Assembly (NCBI GenBank): GCA_900128565.1
Contig: LT636210.1
Location: 1-12,234 of the forward strand
DNA from: Stramenopiles sp. TOSAG23-6
Lineage: Eukaryota; Sar
Reading direction: 5' to 3'
DNA length: 12,234 bases
How positions within the stretch are numbered: position 1 is the stretch's first letter; every line of letters begins with the position of its first letter. Of the stretch, positions 1-10,100 are shown one piece after another. The notes under the pieces were generated by a model. It searched no databases. It saw only the letters and a program-made list of their open reading frames with translations, and was not told the DNA's origin. The translations under genes and the position numbers were made by a program.

Positions 1-546
1 CTCTCCATCTGAATATGCACAATCTTTACCTTCTTCACTAGGTTTCACTATCACATAAAACTTTTTCATACACTGCGCATCACATTCTGAAAATGAACCT
101 CGACAATCTTGCGTTTTGGTTCCACAGGCGGGTCCTTCATGTCCTGTACCAGAACAGTCACATATAGCTGTGCCTAACGCATTTGCTACACAAACTCCCT
201 TGTTAAGACATTGAACACTAGAGCAATCAACGCATCGATCCGACTTGCTTTCATCAAATGTACACTTCGTTTGCTCTCCATCTGAATATGCACAATCTTT
301 ACCTTCTTCACTAGGTTTCACTATCACATAAAACTTTTTCATACACTGCGCATCACATTCTGAAAATGAACCTCGACAATCTTGCGTTTTGGTTCCACAG
401 GCGGGTCCTTCATGTCCTGTACCAGAACAGTCACATATAGCTGTGCCTAACGCATTTGCTACACAAACTCCCTTGTTAAGACATTGAACACTAGAGCAAT
501 CAACGCATCGATCCGACTTGCTTTCATCAAATGTACACTTCGTTTG
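1..546 (-). repeat. Two identical 273-bp tandem coding repeats (91 residues each)
   Basis: Bases 1-273 and 274-546 read identically base for base, and the identity continues 33 bases into the next copy (1-306 equals 274-579). The period is 273 bp, an exact multiple of three, so each copy adds 91 residues: one EGF-like plus one TSP1-like module. Zero synonymous differences point to very recent duplication or ongoing homogenisation by unequal exchange or gene conversion. The array continues beyond position 1, so the copy number is unknown. Confidence 0.97.
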
Positions 547-795
547 CTCTCCATCTGAATATGCACAATCTTTACCTTCAGCAGTAGGTTTCACTTTCAC
601 AACATACTCTTTCATACAGTTCGTATCACATTCTGAAAATGAACCTTGGCAATCAAGAGTTTTAGTTCCGCAATCTTTCCCTTCGTATCCATCTTCGCAC
701 TCTTGATCACGACTAGCTAAAATATCAGCGACTGAAGTAATAGAAAATCCGGGTACTGTGCTCACAAGGAGCAAAATCACAGTGAGGCTCCTCAT
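1..795 (-). CDS. Secreted EGF-like/TSP1-like tandem-repeat protein (3' end cut by window edge)
   Basis: Starting at the ATG at 795, an open frame of 265 codons runs to the left edge without a stop, so the C-terminus is missing. An in-frame TAA at 853-855 and no ATG in between support this start. Residues 1-23 look like a signal peptide: MRS, then a Leu/Val/Ile core, then a small-residue SVA|D cleavage site. Mature modules alternate. One is a six-cysteine TSP1-like module (C49, C56, C60, C77, C87, C97) beginning DCQGSFSEC. The other is an EGF-like module (C100, C105, C111, C121, C123, C133) with classic x4, x5, x9, x1, x9 spacing and the motif CLNKGVC. Residues 33-42 (CEDGYEGKDC) look like the last third of an EGF module, so the chain seems to begin in mid-unit. 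No membrane segment is visible. The family suggests extracellular adhesion, matrix or cell-surface binding, but that is inference. The specific protein is not recognised. Confidence 0.9.
   Translation of the reverse strand, partial: MRSLTVILLLVSTVPGFSITSVADILASRDQECEDGYEGKDCGTKTLDCQGSFSECDTNCMKEYVVKVKPTAEGKDCAYSDGEQTKCTFDESKSDRCVDCSSVQCLNKGVCVANALGTAICDCSGTGHEGPACGTKTQDCRGSFSECDAQCMKKFYVIVKPSEEGKDCAYSDGEQTKCTFDESKSDRCVDCSSVQCLNKGVCVANALGTAICDCSGTGHEGPACGTKTQDCRGSFSECDAQCMKKFYVIVKPSEEGKDCAYSDGE
547..691 (-). repeat. Diverged N-terminal partial copy of the 273-bp repeat
   Basis: This segment aligns with about the first 145 bases of the repeat unit. It is identical through 579, then carries scattered substitutions, several of them changing residues (for example KEYVVKVKPTAEG against KKFYVIVKPSEEG). 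It codes for the first TSP1-like module. It lacks the EGF-like half, keeping only a degenerate C-x8-C remnant upstream. It looks like the older edge unit of the array, which has escaped homogenisation. Confidence 0.85.
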
Positions 796-1161
796 AAATG
801 TATTACTTATGAAAAAGTCACCGAGGTAATCCTTTTTAAGAGGAGCAACGAGTTAAGCGACGAAGATCAAAGCAGCGAGCGAGCGGAGAGCGAGTTCGAG
901 TTGAGTTCAACTTCGAAGTTCTGACTTTCGACTGAAAAACAATTTTGAAATTTATTTGAGATTTTTGAACAGCTACTTTTTGATTAACTTGCAAGCCACG
1001 GATCTACAATGACCAAACAAATGTGTATCCTAATTGTTAAATACAATTGATATTATATCTCTCAGATATAATATATAGTGAATACATTGGATTCATGATA
1101 ATTGTTCAAAATATAGAAGAGTGCTGAATCCTTGAAATTATAATTTATTTATTTTTCCGCT
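796..1161 (-). other. Intergenic spacer: ligase 3' end and EGF-like gene upstream region
   Basis: This is a 366-bp gap between two genes in the same direction. No coding frame or RNA gene is visible. On the minus strand, two overlapping AATAAA-type hexamers lie at 1144-1153, 9-18 nt after the ligase stop. They could serve as a polyadenylation signal, but the run is so AT-rich that this is weak. Nearer the EGF-like start, 841-905 is a purine-rich tract (pyrimidine-rich on the coding strand) with GAGCGAGCGGAGAGCGAG at its core, clearly richer in GC than its surroundings. It is a candidate core promoter or 5' UTR element. A perfect 12-bp palindrome, AACTTCGAAGTT, sits at 909-920. No convincing TATA box at a usual distance was found. 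Confidence 0.6.
1050..1074. repeat. Perfect inverted repeat (11-bp arms, 3-nt loop)
   Basis: The arms are ATATTATATCT at 1050-1060 and AGATATAATAT at 1064-1074, with loop CTC at 1061-1063. It lies 88-112 nt beyond the ligase stop and about 255 nt upstream of the EGF-like start codon. A weaker inverted pair (AATTGT/ACAATT, 1032-1037 and 1043-1048) lies beside it. It could be an RNA 3'-end hairpin, a protein-binding palindrome or chance in AT-rich DNA. The stem is entirely A/T apart from one pair, so the RNA form would be only moderately stable. Confidence 0.6.
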
Positions 1162-4100
1162 TCATCGGATAAGAAACTCGCCTCCACTGTAATGAATTGC
1201 TGTCAGCAATCTTTGTCGCATTACTTCATCAGAGGAATATGGTGGCAACTCAATTTGAAAGAAGCATGTGTGCGCTAATGGTAGCCTGCTGGTATCCGAA
1301 TTTCCCTTAGTTAGCTTAAACGGGCGTGGCCATACGCTTTCTCTTGGTAGTCTACTTCTACCCCACACAAATTGTAAAAACTTTGATTTATCGTCTTGGG
1401 AAAAACTTTTCAAAACACGCCAAAATCGCCGACATGGTGAATCGCTTGCGGAATACCCGTGGTATGTTGTGTGTTTCTTAATTATTTCAATATCGATATT
1501 TGGATTTCCACAAACACAAACCTCCAATTCATTCCAATTCAGTAAACGCAATGCTCTGTCGGGAACAAGGGTCACAATACCACGACGTATAGCAGCAACC
1601 TGTTGATAACTTTCATGGAGTAAATGTATTTTTGAAAAATATTTGAAAAAAAAATCGTTAGGTACAAAATTTCGTACGAAAAAAATCGAATTTGAAAAAA
1701 AAATAAAACATACATGTTTACGAGCCCTATTTACGTACTCTAGACGATTGACCCAAGTGACGGCCACGTCTCTTCCCCCAGGTACTAATTCTGAAATCCA
1801 GGTATGAACGTCCAAATCATTATCTATTGCAGCAGTTGATGGTCCTAAGGTACCTATAGTAAAATTTAAATCAGGGAATTTTTCATGAAATGCCTTTTCA
1901 ATCTCATTAAGTTCCATAGAAGAGTTTACAAAATTTATATGTGAATCTTCTACTGCTTCTCCCGATTTATTATCATAGTATGCTGAAAATTCTTCTATCG
2001 ATGCAAGACGTCGAGCTTCTACTACATGCACTGAAGCTAATCCAGTTTCTTGTGATGAATTTGAGTTAGGGTTTGCTAATTGTTCCCAGACTAATGGTGC
2101 AAATTCAAATGGTAAAGCAGCTGATGTTCGCAGAGAAATTCCAATTAATTTGCCTAAAAATTCAAACATTTCTATCGATATTTTAGAAGTATGACGTGGA
2201 TCCGGAAGAAACTTGTCATTGTTGGTACCTTCGCCATTGCGACCATTTGGGCAGAGCATCATAAGATTGATACTTCGAGAATCCCCAGAGAAAAGCTCTA
2301 GAACAATTCTCGATAAAGTGTCTCTGTACAATCCTCCCCAATCTAACCCTTCTTCGCCTTTAAATTTTACCGAAAAAAGACGATTTCTGGAATCTAATTT
2401 TGCTCGAAGTCGACGACAAGAAACATGATGAAGTCTTGAAAATGCCTGTGCAAATAGACCTCGTGAAAATTGCGGGTCTCTTAATTTTTCACCTCCCTCT
2501 AATGTATGCCTAACAAGTTCATTATCAAGTTGTACAACTAAATTTGGAGGTTTTGCATTTAAAGCTTTTTCAACCACTGATGCTAATAAAGTTGATAATT
2601 CATTTATTTTCTGTTGCAGTTTTTTCTTTCTGGAGTCAGATATTGATTTCTTATCAACCTGATTATTAATTGATGTTATTTGCCGTCGGATTCGTTTTAT
2701 ACGCCTATCAGTGCTAGGATTGACCCATTGAGATGCCTCTATTGCAGACCGCAATAATTTGGTTTTGACTTCGCGGAAAACACAATGGCTTAATGTCTCT
2801 GACAACAAGCAACCTACTGACCAACTTGAAGAAGATGCCTGTAAGTCCACAAGCTCAATACAGTCTGCGAATTTTTTATTCCAGAATTGAAGTAAAGCAA
2901 AGCGATATCTCAAATCTGACAGTGGGACATTTGAGATTGCATGGTACTTTAGCTTGCATTTCTTTGTTAATGTAACTTGATCGCAATCCATAATCAGCAG
3001 CGACCCACCCTTTTCAATTTCTTGATTATTACACCAACAAATTAAAGATACATCCATTTGATATTTCCAGTGAGACATCGCAAGAACTCTTTGTTCACAA
3101 TCATACTTTGCACTTTTTGATTTCAGCCGAGAAGTATTCTTATCTTTGTAACCATTCGCGTGTAACCAAATTCTGGATGCCATCGTATCCGATAATCGTG
3201 AACCGTGTAATAAAGTGTACGATATCTCAACCACAGCAATCAAGGAATCAAGTTGGGTCTCTGAAACTCCATCTTTTGTATGATGCAAAAGGCGGTTAAT
3301 CAGTGGAGGGTCAAGACCAGTTTCACTGCGCAATCCGAAAAGGCCTCTTGAATATTTTTTGGTTGTTGGTAGAGAAGGCGGCCACGAGAAATGCCACGTA
3401 TCGTGACCACCTTGAGCGCGAGAAGGAAATGCTTTTACTGCTGCTGCTAGTTCAGCAAGTCGTTGCAAAGCTGGTGGCAAAAAAATATCGCCTTTTTTCT
3501 TTGCATGATCTACCATTCTGACTACTGCAGTCGGAAGATATCGAAGAGGTCTTAAATCTAAAATACCAACATACATTTTGCGTTCATTGGATACCCCTTT
3601 CGACATTTTAGATTTTGTATTTGAATCACTGCTTCCAATATTCAATGAAGATGTACTTCGAAACTTCTCAGGACTTGAGAGAAGCTGTGTTAGCACCGCT
3701 ACAATGCGCGATTTATATGGAGCTCCAGGAGTCCGAAGATAGCGTGAAAGAGCCGCTACAACATCGGCACAATATACACCGTTTCTGTTGCACTTTAAAT
3801 CTGTAGAAATACTACCTACATTTCTAGTATTATCATTGGTATTTCTTTGAATTAGATTTTTTTGTTGTTTTTGATGATTAAAAAAATGTACTTGGTGTTT
3901 CTGTCTTGCAAGCTTGTTTTCTTCTTCAAGTAAAACTCCAAGCATCCAGCACGCCCACTCCAGAGAAGGTGAGTTTAATACTTGCTCTTCCCGAAGCCAT
4001 TGTAGGCCTCGCATCGGAGAAACATCAAATCGAAATCCCCAATCCATTCCCCCAAAACGATTTGATGAGCATCGACTATTGTCAGTGTTGGTATATCTAG

Positions 4101-7100
4101 GAACAGACCAAAATCTGTACATGAAAGCTTCGTTATGCACTACATAGTTCTCTCCTTTGAATGGATCGCCGTTTTCATCTTCTTCAAATCGAAATCTCCG
4201 GATAAGTTTTTTTTCATGAAACACACCTGCAGCAGCTTCAAGTAATGTAACTTGGTCTGCTTGATATATTTCTAGCGCAGTATCATGCGTACTAAGGCTT
4301 CTAATACCCAAAGCGCAACGCGGATCGAAACGTAATTGAAGCGCCTTTGCACCTTCAAAACGGACAACACCAAAATAATCACAAATGGGAAAGTATGGAT
4401 GAAGACTCTCTACAGTACGGGATGTTATAGCAATACCGGTGATGAGACTAGTTGACTCCATCACATGCCACGCACAATCTCTCACAAAAATAGATTCTGC
4501 ATCATTATTACTAAGTTGAAGAGCCTGCCTCAATTTTGATTTAAGAACTCGCACAAAACTTGAACTGGAATCTTCTGATATAAAAGAATCGTGGTTCCCT
4601 TTATCTCGAGATGCTTCCTTTTTCGCAGCTATTTTTTTACTATAACCTGGATAATCCCCATATCTCGATGAACTCTCTGTTGCTATCATTAACTTAGATA
4701 ATATTAAAAGTCTCTCACAACCACCTATAGTATCGAGAAACATAGTAAATGGTTTACGCGCAGACCATGCAGACATTAAACCAATCATCGCACGTCGGGC
4801 ATATTGTATGACAAGGTTAGAATTTGTATCCTGGTGAAGTTTGAGCAAGTTTAACATTTCAGCGTAGTTGCTTTGATTCTTTCCTCCTCTTCCACCCAAT
4901 CTTGTGCCGAATATGAGCATATGTCGTCTGCATTGACCAATTGGCACACATTGAGTGTAGTGCAAGCCAATATCGGCATCAAATATTTTCAATACGACAG
5001 ATTGTGATGATACGACAATATCTTCTGAACTTTCTTCATTGCCAGCCTCGTCTTCTGAAATATTATTTTCATTTACATCATTTGTTTGTAAGGAACACAC
5101 AACACCTGTGATGCCTGCGACACTAGCAATTGGTCCAACTTTTGATGTCACAGTAATTAATGTTCCCGGGCGAAGAAACCTTGCCACTGCCGCTGTATCT
5201 CCCGTTAGCCTTTCAAGAAGTCCTGTAGCCGCACCCCGAGATCCACCAAAATATTCTTGGAACATTTCATTTTCTGAAGCTAAACAAGAAGATATTCCAT
5301 TCTCCGAATTTTTATCCATGCGACCAGAGCCGCCATCTTCATCATGTCTTTCTGAGGATGATTCCGCCATCGTCGTAGCATCATATTCGTCGTCAAACAC
5401 ATCTTCACACATTGCAGCATTTCCTTCATCCTCGGACAACGACCTATTAAAGTTATCACCAACAAACTTACCTGAGTATTTGCCGTCAGATATTCCAGGT
5501 AAGTATTGTTGGCCGTAATCCAATAACCAACCCATCGCCCTGTCTGCTTCATCGTGTGAAATTTCTAATGCAAGACTACACAGTTTGGGAGGAAGACCCG
5601 CTGTTAACGCCAGTTGTCTCGCTGTTGCTTCTCTTGTTTCATTACGACCACCAAATGATATTTGACTTTGATTCATTCGATTTGCAGTACAATTGCTGAC
5701 ATCACCGGTAGTTGAAATATCGTCATCATTAGAATCACCATACATCCCCCCACCCATTACATAAGCACCTGCATGTGTTAAAAGCCATTCCGCAGCACGA
5801 TTAATATCATCACCGTTCATGGCAAGCGACCGTTGGCATGTCTGCAGATTATACGTACCACCAACTAGATGCATTAATGTATTTGCAGATTCCATGCGTT
5901 TGATTTGTTTTGTATTTCCAGAATCTCCCTGCTGAGGATCAGATCCGCTAGATTGTCTGGAATCCTCAACGAAAAAATTATAATCTTTTGACTCGATAAT
6001 TCTCTGTTCAAGTATTACTGCGCGAGCTTCAAGCCAACGTAACGATATCAAAGATGGTAAATTTGTGGCAGATGTCGACAAAGAAGAAAGTAAATGTAAA
6101 AATTGTGGCATTTTGATACTATCTTTTTTTTGATATTTTTTTTGTGTATCTCCTGCATAATTTGGGATGATATTTATTAGAGGTTTATCATACGTGCAAC
6201 AACTTAATATTTGTTCTGCAAGAATTGTATGAGAGCATATTCTGGATAATAAACGAATAACACAAACGTGAAATGAAGATTGCCATTGCTTGAGATTTGC
6301 CGATAAAAGAAGTGGATCAGTTTGCTCTGTGTGTGTAGGATTACCCGGGAAATTATCTTTTGAGTTTATAGTTGGCGATGTATCTGTTTTATCCTGTTGC
6401 ATATTTTGAAGAACAGTAATAAATAACCGTAAAAGTAATGGTTTGGTAGAAGTATCATTGCTAGCAAGCCCAAACGAATTGGTTTTTCGAGTGTTGCGTT
6501 TTCCAAGTAAGTGTGATGCAAGTTTACTTCCTGGTCGTAAAAGATTTGCGAGCTCTGTTGGGAAAGATGAAGTCGTAACAGGTACCAATGTGTGTATTGG
6601 CATCTTTATTATTGTTGCATCGATACCGATTCCAAAAATACGATTGATACTCCCAACTTCGTCAATTTCTGAGAAAACATCATCATTGACATTCATTTGA
6701 AAAGAATTTTCAGGATAATATACATGAACAATATCTCCACGAACATTGTGGAATAAATATGTTCCCATGTTTGCAGCGTCCTCGCGATTTGAGATTCCGA
6801 GTAAACGCATTGTGTCTGTATTCTCTTGGGCAACTGGAAGCGGAAGTACGCGACATCCACGAAAGCAGTATGGAGCAATGCCACCAATGACACATATCGC
6901 ACCCACAGCTGCAATATGGGAAGAAATCTGGTACGATAATTCATCTGTATCTTTATACTCAATTGCCAGGTCTTCATACATTTCATGAATATTTGAAAGT
7001 TGAAGAGAAATTTCATCTGCAACAATCGATGACCACGACACAGATATGCCATTTCCAACATCAATATTTGATTTAACTTTAAGTAGAGTTTGAAGCAGAA

Positions 7101-10100
7101 GTACTGTATCAGATGAAATAGCTTGCTGGGTCACTCCGGATCCAAAACCTCGACTCTCCCAAACACGCGAATCTGGAATATTACTCAAAGGGGAGGGTTT
7201 CCCATCATGATAAATGGTATCAATACAAACAGATTTCCCAATCAGACGGATCATGTCTTTAACCATTGCATTGGCTTTAAATTTTGAACCCTCCTTTGTT
7301 ACCTTGAAATCTGATTTGACATGTGGGTTTTCTTCCCGAAATGGTGTTTTGCTGCTTGGTAGCTCTCGGCGTAAAAATAATAATGTGAGTCGCTTACATC
7401 GTGGGGACGACCATTCTAATACTGAAAGTAATGTGTCTAGTCCAATATTTTGTAAAATACTAAAATGATCAATTGTTTCATTATCTGCATACATTTGAAG
7501 ATTGAATTCAACCAGAAGCATTAATCGACTAAACAATATATTCTCTAAACTTCGGCCTTCATGAAAGGATTTAATTTTCGGGTTGATCGATATAGACATT
7601 TCTCTCAACGTTGTAGTTGCCAAGGATATATCTGATCTTAACTTTTTGAGAATTGTAGTGTATAGTGGGGCAATCATTTTGGGTCTGCGTATATACGTAT
7701 TTTGATCGAATGTAGAGGATCGGGTACAACCCATCGATATCATTCCTAAAAGCTTAAAAGCTCCCCAAGCAGCTCTTTTGATGATAGGCAATGCATCTTT
7801 CAAATGCTTTGACTCTTGTAAATTATTAAAGTTTGGTTTTGAAGAAAATTCCTTTTCTGTACGATAAGACATACCCTCATCATTATCATCTTCATCAACG
7901 CCAAATAATATATCTAGTTCATCATCAAGCTCCGTGTTACCACTACAGTTTGACCCTTCAGCCCTTCCTGGCACAGATGAGATACAAGTTTCATCCTGTG
8001 CTTTTACATGCGTCTTTGCTAATGTTGAGACGTCAAGATACGACAACAAACATGATAAGAGAGATGACTCTGTCGTTTTCGTTGATTTTTCGATCTTGTC
8101 AAACTTCATAGGCATTAATAATAGTATATCTATATCATTTTTGTTCCAGTCAAATGCAAATGCACCAAAAATATTCTCGCAAAGCTTTGCATGTCCTAAA
8201 TCATCACAATTATTTGGCGAATGCCTTAATGAATGAATCAGTTGGGGTAACCAACTAAAAATCATTTTATGCAAAGAATAAAATGTATTCTGAACTTCAT
8301 GTTGCGTACTTGTTGAAGCCCCTGTAATATCTGCTAGATAGTGTGTATAATTTGTGAAAGAGCGCAAATACACACTTGCGTTTTTATTATTTTCAGCTTT
8401 TGTGAAGTGAGATACTAATGCACTTCGTATTCGAGGCAAAATTTCATTGAAATCGGAAACCATTGTGGTTTTAGAATCATCCGTATCACACGATAAAAAG
8501 GAATTTCGAGTACACTGATAAAACAATTCAGATATTGCATTCAACCCGAAAGCTCGACTGCGAGCACGAGCATTTCGCTTACGCATCATTTTACTTAATA
8601 CCTTTGGTGGCGCTCGAAAACCTTCAAGAGCATATTTTATTGCAGATTCAAGTACTTTATCTAATTCATCCTTTTTGTAAAATTTCTTATCATATAATGG
8701 CATTAATTTTAAAGCAAAATCCAGTCGTTCTTCGGCTTGTGATTTAGCTTCTTCATATGATTTAGGAATATCAAAATGACAAAAATGAACGGTTCGAAGT
8801 TTGTAAATTCTAAGTTTACGAGATCGATTTTGAGCCTCTTTATCTTCCCATTCTCTATGATTAGATACACTATGTGTTTTAGATTGACTCCTCTCAGATT
8901 CATACTTCTTTTCCTCTTCCAACAAACGTAGAAGTTCAACTTGTTCATTGAAAAGTTCTATTTCTGGCGACCGGCTATTTTTGAATTCTGCATTTTTTTG
9001 TTTCATTAGCTTTCGCATCTGTTTGATATTATTCCATACTATCATCATTTTTTCTGAAGGATCTTTTGATCTTATAAAGAACTCGCTGTCAACATTGGAT
9101 TCTTTACCGCGAAAAATATCCATGACTTCTATGGATAAAGATACACCGCTTCGCCGAATTGCAATGTTGAATAATTTTCTATCCAATTCAGGAATAAGAC
9201 ACTGATTTCTTCGCTGTAGTTTCGATAAGGGTTTTTTACATTCTAACCATTTAATTGCTGTATCAATGACTTCACTAGTTATCTTTTGGTATACTGAAAA
9301 AACAGGGCTATTTATCTGTTGTGTCTGTTGTATTTCGTTTTGTACTTCTGCTGCTTGAACATGAACATTTTTTCCACTTCCGCTACTATCTAAATCATTT
9401 GCTACGTTAATACCTGACCATGATTTTTTCCATGTCAAGTCATTCTTCTGATCTTCAGAAATATATTCAGTGTTGTGCGGATTAGGTCCATTCGACTGCG
9501 AATTTCCACCACCAGTTTTACTTTCTAAATCCATTTCTAATCCAAGATTATCTTGGCGTCTATTTATGCAATTGAATATAGGTGAATGCAACCATCCAAC
9601 TAAATTTGATTCTACTGAAGATATTTTTGACCCTCTGATTAGTATCTCGGACATGTTTGAAATAATGCCGATGACAGTTTTGTGCAATGATAGGAACCAA
9701 TGAATATTTAGCGGTTCCTTTGAATGTATACAATTGTCTTTAGCATTTTGATCCCGTTTCAAAGAATTCACACTGAAACAATCCGAAGAATGTTTTATGT
9801 GCGAGAGTCTCTCTTTCTTTCTTCTATTGCAGAATTGGGATTCAGATGCGAGTATGTCTGGAAAACATACACACACTTGATACGATAGTGTTGCAAACCG
9901 AACCATTATCGGCAATATGTCTACAATAGATCGAGTAGGTAAAACATGATTACTATTGCTAGTAAGTAATAAAGAAAGCTCAGCAATAATATACGGCATT
10001 GATGTTCCTACAATAGAATCCTTCAATAGCATTTCAATGGCTGTGTATTTCCTATAATTTGTGTCTACTTTTCTTTCTTTTATGTCTGTTGAAAAATTCT

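Larger units (their letters stand above)
1162..2379 (-). other. HECT catalytic domain of the ligase
   Basis: The domain covers residues about 3223-3627. Landmarks in order: LFSVKFKGEEGLDWGGLYRD, opening the N-lobe; FLGKLIGISLRTSAALPF and LVWEQL in the N-lobe region expected to bind the E2; ELVPGGRDVAVTW just before the interrupted helix; ELEVCVCGNPNIDIE; the HTTYHGY strand; FLQFVWGRSRLP, opening the C-lobe; and the catalytic loop LPLAHTCFFQIELPPYSS. The last motif, with CFFQ and LPPYSS, together with ELVPGGR and HE-x3-QVAA-x-R, is closest to HERC1-type HECT domains rather than the HUWE1 or NEDD4 types. This rests on remembered family features, not on an alignment. The protein ends 33 residues after the catalytic cysteine, as is normal for the family. 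Confidence 0.95.

Noticed and set aside
1-691. CRISPR array or other non-coding tandem repeat.
   Set aside because: The period is 273 bp without spacers, a multiple of three, and it codes for cysteine-rich modules in one continuous frame.
518-706. Plus-strand 62-residue open frame over the repeat.
   Set aside because: It is antisense to the EGF/TSP1-like gene, whose cysteine spacing, signal peptide and in-frame repeat period show which strand codes.
1050-1074. Bacterial-type intrinsic terminator.
   Set aside because: The stem is almost all A/T with no GC-rich base and no following U-run in the proper place, and the genes around it are eukaryotic.
1600-1713. Ordinary phase-0 GT-AG intron ending at CAACAG (114 bp).
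   Set aside because: It would remove LLHESYQQ along with the insert. Those residues match a conserved HERC1-type helix followed directly by VAAIRRG, so a plain GT-AG event is less consistent than the 90-bp removal. It remains the main alternative until cDNA is seen.
1624-1713. Intein or transmembrane segment.
   Set aside because: Thirty residues is far too short for an intein and no splicing motifs are seen. A membrane helix in the middle of a cytosolic HECT domain makes no structural sense, and the hydrophobic stretch is broken by charged and polar residues.
5039-5518. Plus-strand 159-residue open frame.
   Set aside because: It lies antisense within the ligase region that codes for the acidic stretch and second UBA-like domain. 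Its Ser/Pro-rich composition is what the opposite strand of such codons gives, and no domain is visible.
6118-6145. Second intron-like T-rich run in the ligase frame.
   Set aside because: On the coding strand it is A-rich and codes for a lysine-rich YQKKDSIK-type stretch. It has no donor, branch or acceptor pattern and resembles the many polar low-complexity spacers in this protein.
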